The notes under the pieces were generated by a model, which was not told the origin of the DNA, searched no databases, and saw nothing but the letters and a program-made list of their open reading frames with translations. Of a stretch of 64,000 nucleotides of DNA, positions 36,060 through 48,182 are shown piece by piece (positions within the stretch are counted from its first letter, which is position 1; every line of letters starts with the position of its first letter). Both the position numbers and the translations under genes were made by a program. The stretch comes from Anisus vortex (Eukaryota; Mollusca; Gastropoda; Planorbidae): assembly GCA_949126835.1 (NCBI GenBank), contig CASBPS010000042.1:372001-436000 (forward strand), read 5' to 3'.

Positions 36060-36480
36060 TTTAGTTTAAAAAAAAAAAAGCAAAAATAGTAGAATGAGGA
36101 CGTTTATTAAAAGACAAAGATTTTAGCTCATAGCTTTTAAATTCACATTTTTTGTATTAAATACATGAACTTTAAGTGAATCGGAATTGAAATTGAAAAC
36201 AAATAAGTTCCAATTCACATTATAACTAATAATTTTTTTTTTTAATTTTTCCAAACAAAGAAATTGGAATTAAAGTATTACGAAGATTAATAAGTTAAAC
36301 AATGGTATTTTTTTATCCTTTTTTTTCGTTTTCTTTCCCGTGCTGAAATTTGTATTTGCTTAAAAATTTTTACAATTATTATGTATTAGTTATTTGTTTA
36401 CTTTTTAAAAACGTTTTATATGTTTATTATAACGAAAAATTAATTTTATTACATTATAAAATGTTAAGTCTTGTTAATTG
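36060..36480 (+). repeat. Segmental duplication block D, flank of relic copy 4
   Basis: Resembles 12220-12430 (block A) and 25340-25480 (block B) in the same orientation, and 46250-46440 inverted. Landmarks are TTTTAGCTCATAG, AATACATGAACTTTAAGTGA and CAATTCACATTATAACTAAT. It places the relic in the same duplicated unit as the other copies. Confidence 0.65.
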
Positions 36481-36494
36481 TTGTGTGAATATAT

Positions 36495-36735
36495 GTAATG
36501 GGATGCCGCAATACCCCATATAATGGACATAGGCTCCACTACTGCCTGGACATGTACATGTTGTGTAGGTCAATTGATAGTCCCTTTTATCATCTCCACC
36601 TGTACATCAGGCTTCAATTGACCTACACTGACCTGCTTATTAGATACACGAGGATGTGAAACTATTAAGTTAAAATCCTGAGTACGAAAAAGTTGCCTAT
36701 ATTTGCGGTAAACTTCTTCTTGACTTCAGCAAAAT
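36495..36735 (-). pseudogene. Protease-like family copy 4, relic of the last exon
   Basis: On the minus strand the sequence encodes HFAEVKKK, then IVSHPRVSNKQVSVGQLK. After a frameshift it encodes DYQLTYTTCTCPGSSGAYVHYMG. These are the C-terminal segments of the family around the putative catalytic serine. The N-terminal two thirds, including the TAAH region, is missing. It is clearly a pseudogene. Confidence 0.85.
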
Positions 36736-36937
36736 GCACAAAGCAAATACGATCAGACAGTCAATATTGTAAAAGAACGTACTGTTTATCATGTAATAAA
36801 GACAATGAAATTTTTTACCTAGAGATAGAATAGCACACAGTATATGTAGTTGTCAAATGTAGTATGTTTTATTTATTAAATATCATTTTCTGTTTGCAAC
36901 GTCTCTTCATTTATGGCTTTAACTTTTCCTTTACGTA

Positions 36938-37500
36938 TAGAGCGTTTGCAATGGGCGTGGCTTAGGTTTTTTAGTGACGTATATGTGTCAATTGAAGACA
37001 CTTGATGTACAAAAATGGTGAAGTACTTTTTTATTTAGCCAAATTCACATCTGAATATTGGCTATTCTACGCACAAATCATTAGATAAATCGTCGTATAT
37101 CATCTGACTAGTACAAGAGAAAGACTGACATGGTATTTTTTCAACGAATTTTAACATTTTAAGCTCAATTCATCATCTTAATATCTGGCTGGTAAGTGTT
37201 GCATTTGAATGGATTTATTGAAGTGAATTATTGGAGTCATTCATTATTTTCATTGTAGGTCTAATCGTTCAATAGTAATGTAACATTTTTAATGTAAGAA
37301 TCTTCTTGTGATAGGTCTATTAATCTAATATAGAATTAATAAAATCCTTATTAATACTTTAATCATGATTTTAAATACAAAATATCAATAAAATTAGCTC
37401 GAGCCCATATGAAACAATATTAATACAGCGGCCATTGTACACCATTACACAAAATAAACAAAAATGACGTGATTTTTGTCACGTTATTGCAAACGCCCTA
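36938..37500. mobile_element. MITE-like element with GCGTTTGCAAT inverted ends
   Basis: Left end TAGAGCGTTTGCAAT (36938-36952) pairs with right end ATTGCAAACGCCCTA (37486-37500) around a 563 bp non-coding interior. A related left end recurs near 39355-39400 (TATGCAATAGGCGTGGCCTAAG), so the family is dispersed. No clear target duplication. Confidence 0.6.
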
Positions 37501-37857
37501 TTTTGAATGATGCGTATTGGTGTTAAAACTGCATTTTTCGGTTTTTAGAGTATGCCCAGTGCACAGGGTTACCATCATGATTAATCTGACAAGGTACACC
37601 CTTTTTTTTATAAAAAAAAAGGAATATATTATTTAATTATTATTTGTAAATATCAAATAATGGAATACAATTTCTCAAAAAATTTTAATTAATAAAAAAC
37701 AAACATAAATTATTTAAATAAAAACAAAGCGGGTTATGGGCGAGGTTTGTGCGGGCTCGTGTCCTTCCACGTGGGCTTTACACCCTACTTGTGTCTACGC
37801 CTATGTAATAACGTAAAACAATCAATTCTTCTGATTGCGATTTGAACATAAAGTAAG

Positions 37858-38095
37858 TCTTGAAACATTAAAACCATTAGGTAAGTTTCTAAACTTTAAA
37901 ACCATTATGCAATTGTCTAAACTGTAGACCTATTATGCATGTGTCTTAAATTTAGAACCATTAGGCCTGTGTCTATACTTTAGAATCCTTAGGCAAACGT
38001 CTAAACTTTAGAACTTTTAGATTAGTCTATGTGTCTAAACATTACAAAAACTAGACAAGTGTCTATATATTATAAACATTAGGTAATGGTATAAA
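37858..38095. repeat. Degenerate tandem repeat, unit about 27-30 bp
   Basis: About eight imperfect copies of a unit like GTGTCTAAACTTTAGAACCA then TTAGGCA run head to tail. High divergence between units indicates an old array. Confidence 0.75.
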
Positions 38096-41019
38096 AATGA
38101 CTTCATTAAATGGAATACAAGTAATTTTATTGAACAAATAAGAACATTTTTTCTGCATTATCAGTGGGAAAATTTTTTTTAGAACAAGATATACTATTTT
38201 TATAATAAATACATTTGTTTAAATAGTATACATGATCGTTGAATCGTGGTATCTGCACGGTCTATATTGCAAACTAATATTATAAACTCAGTCAAGCGTG
38301 ATCAACTATAGAATTGTACACACGCACAGAGCCAATGTAATGCATTTAACTAGAACATGTGGGAATAGGTTATACATAAATTGGGAGTGGGCGAAGTTAA
38401 TTTACGAAGGGTTTCAGTTGACAAAATGTCACAAGCTGTCCTATGAATACATGTATGAAACGTTGTTTAACTCTGTTAGAGAGTAAAGCTATGGTGGAGA
38501 AGTTTTGACAATAAATTATATATAAGCCTTCCATTGAACACAACTGTTTTGTATTAGAGACTAAGATATTATCTTGTATTACAAATATTTTTGCTTTTAT
38601 CGGCTTAATGTAACCAAAGCTGAACATCTAACTCTAAAATTATGTAATAGCGTTTGATTTTTAAATGTGTGATTAGATTTAACAGTGTGATTAATATCAG
38701 TCAACTAAGAAAGCCTTGCTACTTGGTTGACTGTGACCAACTTAGTTGTTGCTATTTGCTATAGATAAAGTACATTCATCAGATATGCATCATAACATAG
38801 GATATTACAAACACTATAATGAATTAAACTCTGAAATATGACTGTAAAGTCATTATGCTAAAAGTTAAAACTGTGCACTTACATATACGAGTTAGGAAAT
38901 AGTGATTTGTGTGCCTTAAAAGAACGAGAATTAAACACATAGACATGCAAGGTGTTTATTTTCATGATATATGAGGAGGCCCCGACTCTGTTCATTACAC
39001 TATCTACTCGTGCAGTGGGCTAGAAATTAACTTTAGTGGCCCTTAGTTGCTGCTGTTTAATGGCGACTAAGTCTGAATTTGAACGAAGTCATGTTTTATA
39101 ATCAGCATACGTCTTTATAGAAGGAGCGTCTGTAATATATAAGATAAGATCAGTTTATTTGATGTTAATTTATAACATTTTAACATTTTAATATAAGTGC
39201 TTTGCAGAATATTAGTTTTAAATTATGTTAGCCGACTATTTGACATCAATAGGGACAAGGAACAAAATCTCTACCAACACATCATACGATTTGTATAAAA
39301 CGATAATTTGTTCTTTTGAGATTTTCACTACTGTTTAAAAAAGTGTATAAAGCATATGCAATAGGCGTGGCCTAAGTTTCTAGATGACATAACTAAGTAA
39401 ATAGCAGCCTTGATGGTGATGATGTTGAATAACATTGTTCTTTACCATGTGTATTTTACACCCAAAATACAAGGAATTTGTTCCCATAAATCTTTATATT
39501 TAACTGTGAGATTAATCCTTAGTAGTCCGTTCTCGAAGTTAACACGATTTGAGGTTTTTATAGTTGTCCAATAGCTCTTGTGAAACATTGCACAGCCTGC
39601 CTTATGCTTTGGTTTTAGAGAGTAAGTTAAGATAGGGTAAATTTCGACAATCGACATCTTCAATTAAATATTCTGCACTTACAAACCTTACTCCGTTCAT
39701 TTAAAATGGTTTAAATTTTAGCTTTGAAAGTTAATTTTCATCGAATGACAGTGTTTTAGATTTTATTGTATACGTCATATTGTTGAAAAGATGATATTTT
39801 AAAATAAAACCTTATTGAGCCTAGGCTATAGTAATACGGCTGTCATTAGTAACCACTATACAAAGTATTTAAACAGCAACTGCTTTCTGTCAGGTGATTG
39901 CACATGCTTTATTGCTATATTATATACTCGTGTGACGTAGTGTGTATTTAATAACCCGTCACTCTCCAGTGAACATCCGGGTAAAAAAAAGCACAGTTTA
40001 CACCACATTGAGAAAATATGACAAGGTGGCGAAATATTATTTTGTGTGTGTGTCAAGTCTATATTTAGCTGACTGTTTTTTTTTACCAAAATTACACAAC
40101 TTATGTATGCATCATGCATGTTGTGCTTGTGTTCTTGTAATCTGCAATGTAATAAAACCACAATGAAGAAATCTTATCAATCTTATCATCAAGAAAGCAT
40201 TTGGTAGGTGTAGGGTAGGGGGTGGGGGGGTTGCAGACATTCACTGGGCTATTATGCTTTGATGCAGACAGTGTGATCAGTTAAATTGTTCCGAAACTAA
40301 TATTCTTACTTGTACTACTCATATTTCTAAGCTTTAGATCCGAATAGCATTAACATTTAGGTTTGGTAAATAGACAAGGATAATTATAGACTGTTTTAAA
40401 TTAGGTTACGTCTTGGGTCCTTAACAATATAAGGAGAATAAAACAAATGAAACCTAATGCAATAATCTAAACCTTGTCTACCGATGATTGAATAAATATT
40501 GTTTATTTTAAAAAAATGTGAATCCATTTTTTCATGAGTTGATATCTAGCCTCATTTAGATATCTTCCTAAACTTGCGTTATTAGCAATGTATTTTTATG
40601 GTTGTATTTGCCCCCCCCCCCCCCAAAATCACTTTCACTTTTGACTAACCCGTCTAGCAACAATTTGTCCCCTCACGTGTGCCTTTTCTAAACCAATGAC
40701 ATGTGACATACGTGAGGTTGTCTTTACCTGTGATAATTTTTAAAAATAGATATTGAAATTGGCAAACCATTTTTTTAGTTCATTTGCTCTGACAATTTTC
40801 TAAGTCCACATTAAGTTGATTAAACGTCTTTTGAAGATGTTGTACATACATCTTTGTTTCTAAAATCAATGTAAGTATTTATTCTACCTTTTGTGTATCT
40901 GTAATTACTCAAAAATAACAACAACCATTTAATCTTTCGGTTTACTCTTTAAATCTAGATCTTCTTCTGGGAATAGGACATTTACTTGAACTAATGTAGC
41001 CATTGCTCTTTGTGAGGTT
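38096..41019. other. Intergenic sequence
   Basis: About 2.9 kb without supported genes. It contains a partial repeat near 39355-39420, the segment ATAGAAGGAGCGTCTGTAAT (about 39119-39138) that recurs inverted near 47570, and a C14 run at about 40611-40624. Confidence 0.4.
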
Positions 41020-41474
41020 GTTAAAGACCAAGTGAAGAGGTTTTTCTCAAAGGAACGAGATTAGCCTCATAAGGCTGTGACGTTTAAGAAAGGAAAAAAG
41101 ATAAATAGAACTCGACGCTATAAATCTGTATTTAACCATTTTGTTAAAAATAAGAACCGGGAAAAGATTCAAAACACGTGGCAATAGATTCAAAACACGT
41201 GATAATATTAATTTTTCCTAGTCTAAATCATTTCTCTTACGTCACTTTCCTATGTTGCCGGAAATAAAAACATCCCAAATGGCTACGAGCTTTGGATTTT
41301 CCTTCCGAAAAACACACACATTTAAGTGCAAATATTGAACTAATTACTTAAAATTTACCTTTGATATTTTGTATTAATGATTTCTATTAACATTTAGATG
41401 CTGAATACACTATTTACTATACAAATCAAATGTTTACTCAATTTTGATAAACAGCTCTTCACTTGGTCTTTTAC
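41020..41474. mobile_element. MITE-like element with 20 bp inverted ends
   Basis: GTTAAAGACCAAGTGAAGAG (41020-41039) pairs with CTCTTCACTTGGTCTTTTAC (41455-41474), 19 of 20 positions. The 415 bp interior is non-coding. Target duplication not identified. Confidence 0.55.
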
Positions 41475-43227
41475 GTAAAATGTTTGAAGTGAAAAACAAC
41501 ATTATAATTTAAAAGTAAACATTTAGCAGTCTTACAATATCAAGCAGAAACTACAAGTATTAACCAACAGACCGTTTTATTAAACATACACTAAATCAAA
41601 AGTAGAAAACAGCATCGGTCTATTTGTGTCTGCTATTACTAATGCATTGGCATTCTCATTCTTATCTTCAACAAATTAAGGCCGATAATGTATTTTTCGC
41701 CAATAGCGCACAAAACTTTCTTTCTGAAAGCTGTGCAGTAATCTTTCGTGCAATTCTTTCAAATTTGCAGAAACCCAATAAAGTCAAAGTTCAGTTAATT
41801 CAATCTTTAAATAGCTTCATCTCTCATGAACAAACTGATATCAGGATTTCAATTTATGTGCTACGTTCAGTCTATGAGCTTCAACTTTTACAAAAGCGAC
41901 AGTTTGTATGGGTGTAAATGAAGGTCTAAAAACAATATATGCCATACTAAACTGTCACTGAGACCACGTTTGGTTGAATTTTTCTGTCTCGACACGGTAT
42001 TTGTATTTCAAGGGTATGTACTCGTAGTGTAGTTTCATTGGTCTTTGGATCATTAGTATGTGTCATGTGCAAAAAACTTAAGCCCAAATTTGGTCAGTGT
42101 TACAGCTGGAAATATTTAGCTTTCGATGGAAATGAAATAGCGAGCTAAACATCTTCAGAACTACCTTAATTGATTCATTATTCCTTGCGAACACAAAACC
42201 GCTGTATATTATTTGTGAAGCCTTCATGAGGTCAAGTGAAGATTTAAAAAAAATAATTAAGATGTCAAGAACATCTGCCGCACTTCTCACACTTCACTAG
42301 GCGCTATGTTGTAGACATTAAAAAAAAACATTGGTCCTTTCTTCCTCACCTTATTTTCATACATGTATTACATGTAAATAATCAAAGTTTCCAGATGAAT
42401 TTTGGACACGAGTTATATTTATCCTTAAATTAAATGTTAATTAAAATATTTAGCTATTGATTTTTTTTCATATGTCCTACTAAAAAATGTATATACATTT
42501 TATTTATCAATCTAACCAAAATATAGCTTATAAATATTTCCACCAAGTTGCGATACATTATTTTGATAAATAATCAATACATTTTATTGTGCCTGGTAAA
42601 TCGTTAACTAAAAAAATCTAAATGGCCGCCATTTCCATCGCAGCCATCAGAAAATAGTTTTATTAACGTTTACTCGGCCTGTTTCTACTATCTTACTATG
42701 TATATACCAAAAATGATCATGATGCGTGTACACATAAATAAAATATGTTTTAACTGGCTCCCAGCCCTTAGCTTTGCAAATGTTTTAGCGGGCAAAGGAC
42801 CAGATCTTTCAATGGCATATCGACACAATTCCATCATGTATTGAAGTTTTTAAATTAGGGATCTAGACATATTTTTTTATTACAACAAATTTTGTCAAAT
42901 TTTCAGCCACAGCGGCCATGTATAATTTTAGCTGTTTTAGCCATTTCAAGAGCTCCGAAAACTGTGCCTATAATTTGTGTCTAACCAAGGACAATAATTT
43001 CATGAATAAATGAGTTGACTATAGAATGATGTTGCAAATTTGCACCAAACTGTATAAAATAGAAAATAAATATTTCTATGTTGTAAATATTTTTTTAAAT
43101 TTTTTTTTTATGTATTGTACTGTTGGACTACTAACATCTTATATTTTTTTCAATACAATTTTTACAAAAATCATGATATTAAGTGTTTAAAAAAGCTTTA
43201 TCTGAATTTCAGTATAAATTCATCACA
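41475..43227. other. Upstream region of protease-like copy 3
   Basis: About 1.75 kb with no confident gene. A 97-codon open stretch at 41624-41917 looks mildly protein-like but has no homologue I recognise and no splice context. An acceptor-like TTTCAG just before the copy 3 ATG hints at a non-coding 5' exon further upstream. Confidence 0.4.
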
Positions 43228-45877
43228 ATGTCTACACAGCCAAGAAACGATGAAACGGTAGATAACAGTTCAATCAAACAAGACACCTGCCTGTATAAGT
43301 CAATAGAAAATGTAAGTAAACTTTTTTTTTCTTTTTTAAATTGTACTTGTTTATAGATAGTAATGCGGTAAAAGAAGGAAATTCAGGACACACATAGTCA
43401 CAACCTGGAAAAATCATCACATATCAAAAGTATTACTGACGGACAGAAGGGTAACACATTAAACAGCTTTGAGATTAAGTTAGGATCTTTACAAACGAGA
43501 GAGAAATAAGGCTAAATGAGCAATATTAAAGTAGCGTTTAAAGCTTTAAAAATGTTGTGGTTTTAGGCGCATACAATTATTTTTGACGCTAATGCCATAT
43601 TTACATAGTTTCAAACCTATTTCAATGCCAATAATATTGCTATAGAGAAGATGGAATATGAATACTACATCATACAACTCAACCCAACTTATATGGACAT
43701 CGTCATAGACTTCCACAGTAACACTGCATTTATTTTGACTAAATAGAAAGTTGTAGAATAGATTGTATTGACTATCATCATCATCATCATCAATCCCGTT
43801 CAATCAATGACCGTTGTGGTAGTTGAGGAGAGCGAATGGACACTTCGGCTGTCAACTTTCTTCACTTTTGCATATTTTGAGCGGTTGTCAATAGTTTATT
43901 GAACTGCAGCCCTGTCCAATACTTTACATTGTCGAACCAGCATCTCGGCTGACGGCCTCTCCTACACCCACCTTCCACCGTGCCCTGGAGGATTGTTTTT
44001 GTCAAGCTATTGTGCTGCAACACATGACCGAACCATGTCAGTTTGCGCCGTTTGATTGTTGCCATAATGTTTTCTTGAGAACCTGCAATTGAGGATATTC
44101 TGTCCCACACATACGCACTATTCCTGTGTTCTACATAGGAGATTTGAAGTATTTTTCTCATGCATTTATTTTCGAAAGCCTGCAACTTGTTTTAGTTGCT
44201 GATTGAAGCGTCCATGTCCTACTTCCATACAGAACAATAATTCTGACAAGGGCTCTGTAAAGTCTGAGCTTTGTTGGGAGACCAATGCTTTTACTGGTCC
44301 AGATTCCTTTTAGGCGAGCCGTTGTCGCCATTGCAGTCCCAATCCTTGCTCGAATTACTGACTCACAGCGTCCGTCTGCGGATATGATTGCTCATAGATA
44401 TTTGAAATTAATATACTTCTTCCAGTTGTCGTTTGTTCAATATGATGTTTGCACTTCTGACATCTGTGGTGTTGATCATTTTTTTTTACTACAGCACGCA
44501 CTATATAAACATTTGTAATATTTAAAACATAACTTGTTAATCTTCCCAGGAAAATCTAAGCATTAAGTCTCCAAGTACAGAATGCAAAAACAGTGATTGT
44601 GAAGGTATTTATTATCAATTGTTTTTATAAATAAAATATAAAATAATTATTATGTAAACTAATAATATATTAAGTATTTCATACTATAAATGTTTAAAAA
44701 CAATTATATGAAATAGTTTTGAAGTATAAAATAAACATTACAGATTGTGTTCCTGGTAAAAAAGATGACCAGTCTAATGGAAAGTGCTTTCTGTTAATAG
44801 GTAATATAGTGTTACAGTTATTTATAATTTAATTTGTTCATTTTTTAAATTTTGTTTTATAGTTCGATAAATAAAAATATGCATTAATTACATAGAGTTT
44901 AATGTATTTCTATTTACCTGTACAGGTGACCATGAAAGCCAGATTTCGGAAGGTGGGGAGGCGGATCTCCACCAACACAAGAACAACTGTACGAAGAATC
45001 CAGGTCATCTAGACTTTATACCCATTGAATCATTCAGACTAAAACATATACCTGAAGATCATCAGGTCATTGACTTGCACGAATACATTAAAGCTGTAGC
45101 TGATCTGACTGTTAAACTAAGTGTCGCCATGACCAGTCCAGACAGACCAGAGTTTTGGCCAAACACAAATAACCCATTCTTTTTGTCTGCGATGAGAGGA
45201 AAGACAACATTGAGGACAGGAACTGGGATGGTGTGGAAAGTGTTGAAGTTCACAGATGAAGACGAACATTGGAAGCATGGATCTACTACATGTCTATGTG
45301 ATAAATGTAAAGCTTCAGACGAACCCAGCAAAGTTTGGTGGGAGATTTATGTGAGGACGGCTGCACATGTGGTTGTTGATGACATTGAGGCAAGCCACAC
45401 GACCTTGCGTTTGTTTTATGATAGAGAAGACAGTGAAGTGGTTATTCTTAAAGATAAGGTATGTGTTGATGAAGTATTCATTGAGCGAGATAGGTGGAGG
45501 AAATGGAGAAACATTTTGCTGATGTCAGGAAGAAAGTCTACCTCAGATATACTCAAGGTTTTCGTACTGATGATTTTAACTTTATAGTGTCACATCCTCA
45601 TGGATGTAATAAACAGGTCAGTGTAGGTCAATTGAAGGGCTATTTACCTGTGGGGGATGATAAAAATGACAATCAGTTGACCTACACAACATGTACATGT
45701 CCAGGAAGTAGCGGAGCCTTTGTCCACTTTATGGGATTATATGGTTGGTGTTTTGAACGTGTTCATAGTGGAAGTTTAGAGTCTGGACTTAATGTCAGTT
45801 CAGTTTTTTCAAGATCTGTATTAACCTGTGTGTCAAAATGCAAACGTACAAAATGTAGGATGTTTGGTGTCTTTTAA
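43228..45877 (+). CDS. Protease-like family copy 3, four exons, broken by a 46 bp deletion
   Basis: Exon 1 is 43228-43311 (28 codons, MSTQPRNDETV..., donor GTAAGT). Exon 2 is 44550-44604 (after TTCCCAG). Exon 3 is 44744-44800 (57 nt, after TTACAG). Exon 4 starts at 44926 after TGTACAG. All junction phases agree (0, 1, 1). Exon 4 has PIESFRLKHIP, SPDRPEFWPNT, a cysteine cluster, TAAHVVVDD (His codon 45366-45368) and IERDR. Compared with copies 1 and 2, 46 bases are then missing near 45494. This removes a C-x2-C segment and shifts the frame, so the ancestral frame stops at 45587. The downstream family sequence (SHPHGCNKQVSVGQLK, CPGSSGAFVHFMG) continues in another frame to 45877. A poly(A) signal AATAAA is at 45887. 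The copy is probably a recent pseudogene, unless the deletion is a sequencing or haplotype artefact. A LINE fragment sits in intron 1. Confidence 0.7.
43860..44490 (-). mobile_element. LINE ORF2 fragment in intron 1 of copy 3
   Basis: The minus strand encodes AFENKCMRKILQISYVEHRN, then KRRKLTWFGHVLQHNSLTKT and LQGTVEGG. This is the post-RT tail of a non-LTR retrotransposon. Upstream of it, further RT-end sequence is broken by stops up to about 44490. It is truncated and inactive. Confidence 0.85.
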
Positions 45878-45999
45878 ATCAATCTGAATAAAATAAACAC
45901 GTAAAAAAATGTATCTACAATAGGACATCTTGTCATTCCATGACATACATTTAAACGAACATTGACAATACTTGAAATTGTATTATCTAATGAAATACT

Positions 46000-46705
46000 A
46001 ATATTTTAAATAAACATATACACCGTTTACAAACAGAAAACAAGTTTACACATACATGAAAAAAAAATGATTAAATTAACATTTCATCTTGTTAAAGAAA
46101 ACGAAAAAAAGGGAATAAAAAGCTTTATGTAAACTTATTAATCTAAGGGAAATAACAATTCAAATGATACATTGACATAAAATTTACTCAGTTAAAGTTA
46201 TTGCTAAAATAGTTTAATCTTAGTATTGTACTTTATTTTCAATTGAAATCTTTGTTATGAAAAATTGAAAAATAACAACGTATTAGTTATAATGTGAATT
46301 GGACCTATTTGTTTTTACTTAAATTCCAATTCACTTAAAGTTGTATGTGTTCTATTGAAAATTGTGAATTTAAATGATTTGAGCTAAAAGGTTTCTCTTT
46401 GAATAAATGTATTGTCTTTATTCTACTATACTTTGCTAATTTTGTTTTGTAAACAAACAAAAAAATCATAATTTTTTTTCGTTTTAGTACTCATTTTGCA
46501 ATCTATGTTTTCTAAAAAGATTAACTTAACGTACCTTTTTTTTATTAATGTAATGGGCCGTATTGCTGCTGAGAGTTAACACCCTTACCCATTTTACAAG
46601 TCAGTCATATAAGTTTGACTTGTATAAGGGGCAAGGGTGTTAACTCTCAGCAGTAATACGGACCATTGACTTGTATACAATTATCCTGTTTGTTACAATA
46701 CTACT
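46000..46705 (-). repeat. Segmental duplication block C (inverted), 3' flank of copy 3
   Basis: Reverse complement of the block A and D flanks. 46250-46440 matches 36100-36260 and 12240-12420. 46676-46703 matches 12110-12140 (ATTGTAACAAACAGGATAA). As copy 3 is on the opposite strand to copies 1, 2 and 4, gene and flank were inverted together. A hairpin element interrupts the block at 46552-46667. Confidence 0.7.
46552..46667. mobile_element. Foldback (hairpin) MITE, 116 bp
   Basis: Arms of about 53 bp pair from AATGGGCCGTATTGCTGCTG on the left to CAGCAGTAATACGGACCATT on the right and continue inward to ACAAGTCA and TGACTTGT, leaving a loop of about 10 nt. The homologous flank at 12140-12160 lacks it, giving an empty site inside the same window. 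TGACTTGTATA occurs both in the hairpin (about 46616) and just after it (46666), which may bear on how it formed. Confidence 0.8.
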
Positions 46706-47689
46706 GTGAGGATTAAAAATATATATCGTTGTTTTAGTAGAACACTATTTGTATAATCTCTAGCCTGGTGTTAATGTAGGGAATAAACGAGTGACGTTTT
46801 ACTATAGAAACAATGACGTAGTAGTTAGATTGAACGTAGCGTAGATTTGGCATAGAACGAGAGACGACCTTAAGATTTGGTAGCGGCAAGACGTGATAGA
46901 CTAGGCTATGGAAACTGTTGTATATTTGCATTCATCTTGTATATAAGTTGTTGAAGAATTCTGAATTAAATATTAGTTATCATTTTACTACAAGCCGGCA
47001 GTTTGTTTATTGATTGTAAGTAGATAATGTGATCTCCCTGAGAAATGTATGCATAACATTTACAAAATAACGGTCACAACTACCATATTTACTACTAAAT
47101 ATTACTTTTTAATTAAATGAGCATTAATTGCACGATAAATAAAATAAAATAATTTTTTTTTTTTTTTTTTATTAACACTAGCACGATAATAAGTGGCCAG
47201 ACGTAAAGACGATAATATTTAGGCCTATTTATACATTATTAGTGATATATAATATACAAAACAAGAAAGAAATACAAATATTGGAATCAAAATATGTTTG
47301 ACTTGGTTGAAAAAAAATGTGTCCTTTGAATGACCGTCATTTTGACGGGCATAGAAAATGGTAAACTTATCTTTAACAATAAGTTAAACAAAACCGTAAT
47401 AAAAAATTGTGAAAGAGGTGTTAGTGATATGTAGGTGGTGGACTATTTATGTAATTTTTTCTTACCTAAAAGCTATAGATTACACCTTTTGTTGCGCAAT
47501 AAAAATTTTCATACACAAAAGAGAGGAGGGTGGGGGTGTATGTCTCAATATTATCTTATGTTATACATTACAGACGCTCCTTCTATAAAAAGATTATTGC
47601 GTCCTACGCTGATCCGTGGTCCGAGTATAGTCTTGCATTTTTATTAATGTTTTAAGTGATGTTAAATTACTGATTTTCATGGTTTGTTT
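46706..47689. other. Unassigned sequence, possible solo LTR at the left edge
   Basis: Homology to block A stops at about 46705, where TGTGAGGATT begins. A TATA-like GTATATAAG (about 46939) and ATTAAA lie downstream, which would suit an LTR, but no right boundary or target duplication is clear. The rest shows AT-rich repeats, including a T run at about 47153-47170. Confidence 0.3.
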
Positions 47690-48182
47690 AGGCAACCAAT
47701 TCTATGCTTGAATGTCACTCGGAAAGAAAAAGTACTTATATGCATAAAGAAACAAGGAACGTGTTGTTGTCTTTATGTTTATCTGAGCTTTACAACAGGT
47801 TGTTATTGGGTTGTATTTCTAAATTAGATTTTAATGCCTTCTGTAATATTACTATTTTACTCTTTGCCCTCTGTATTCTAGTGTTTCTAGTTTTAGTGAT
47901 TTGACTATTGGTGTAATTCTTGTCAATTGTTAATATTCGCTAGTTATGAACCTTGCAGCTCTATTCTGAATTTGTTCTAGTTTTTCAATGTTTTCTTTAG
48001 TTGATGGGTCCCATACAGGTGCTGGATATTATAGTATAGGCCTAACTAATGTGAGAGAGCATTTTAGTTTTATATTTTTATTACATTTGTAAAAGTCCCT
48101 TTTTATGAATCCTAATGTTTTGTTTGATTTTCTAATTACTTCATCAATATAATAAATCCAAGATAACTTATCATTTATTATT
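47690..48182 (-). mobile_element. LINE reverse-transcriptase C-terminal fragment
   Basis: The minus strand reads YYIDEVIRKSNKTLGFIKRD, then YKCNKNIKLKC.LTLVRPIL, a break, and PVWDPSTKENIEKLEQIQNR followed by AARFITSEY. This is the thumb-side block (LGFIKR, TLVRPI.EYA..VWDP, LE.IQ..AARF) of CR1/Jockey-type RTs. Stops after it indicate decay. The left part runs to about 47690. Confidence 0.85.

Noticed and set aside
41624..41917. 97-codon open stretch
   Set aside because: It looks mildly protein-like, but I recognise no family, start context or splice sites. Left as unassigned.
46706..47000. Solo LTR
   Set aside because: It starts with TG at a homology break and has TATA and poly(A)-like words, but no right end or target duplication could be fixed.
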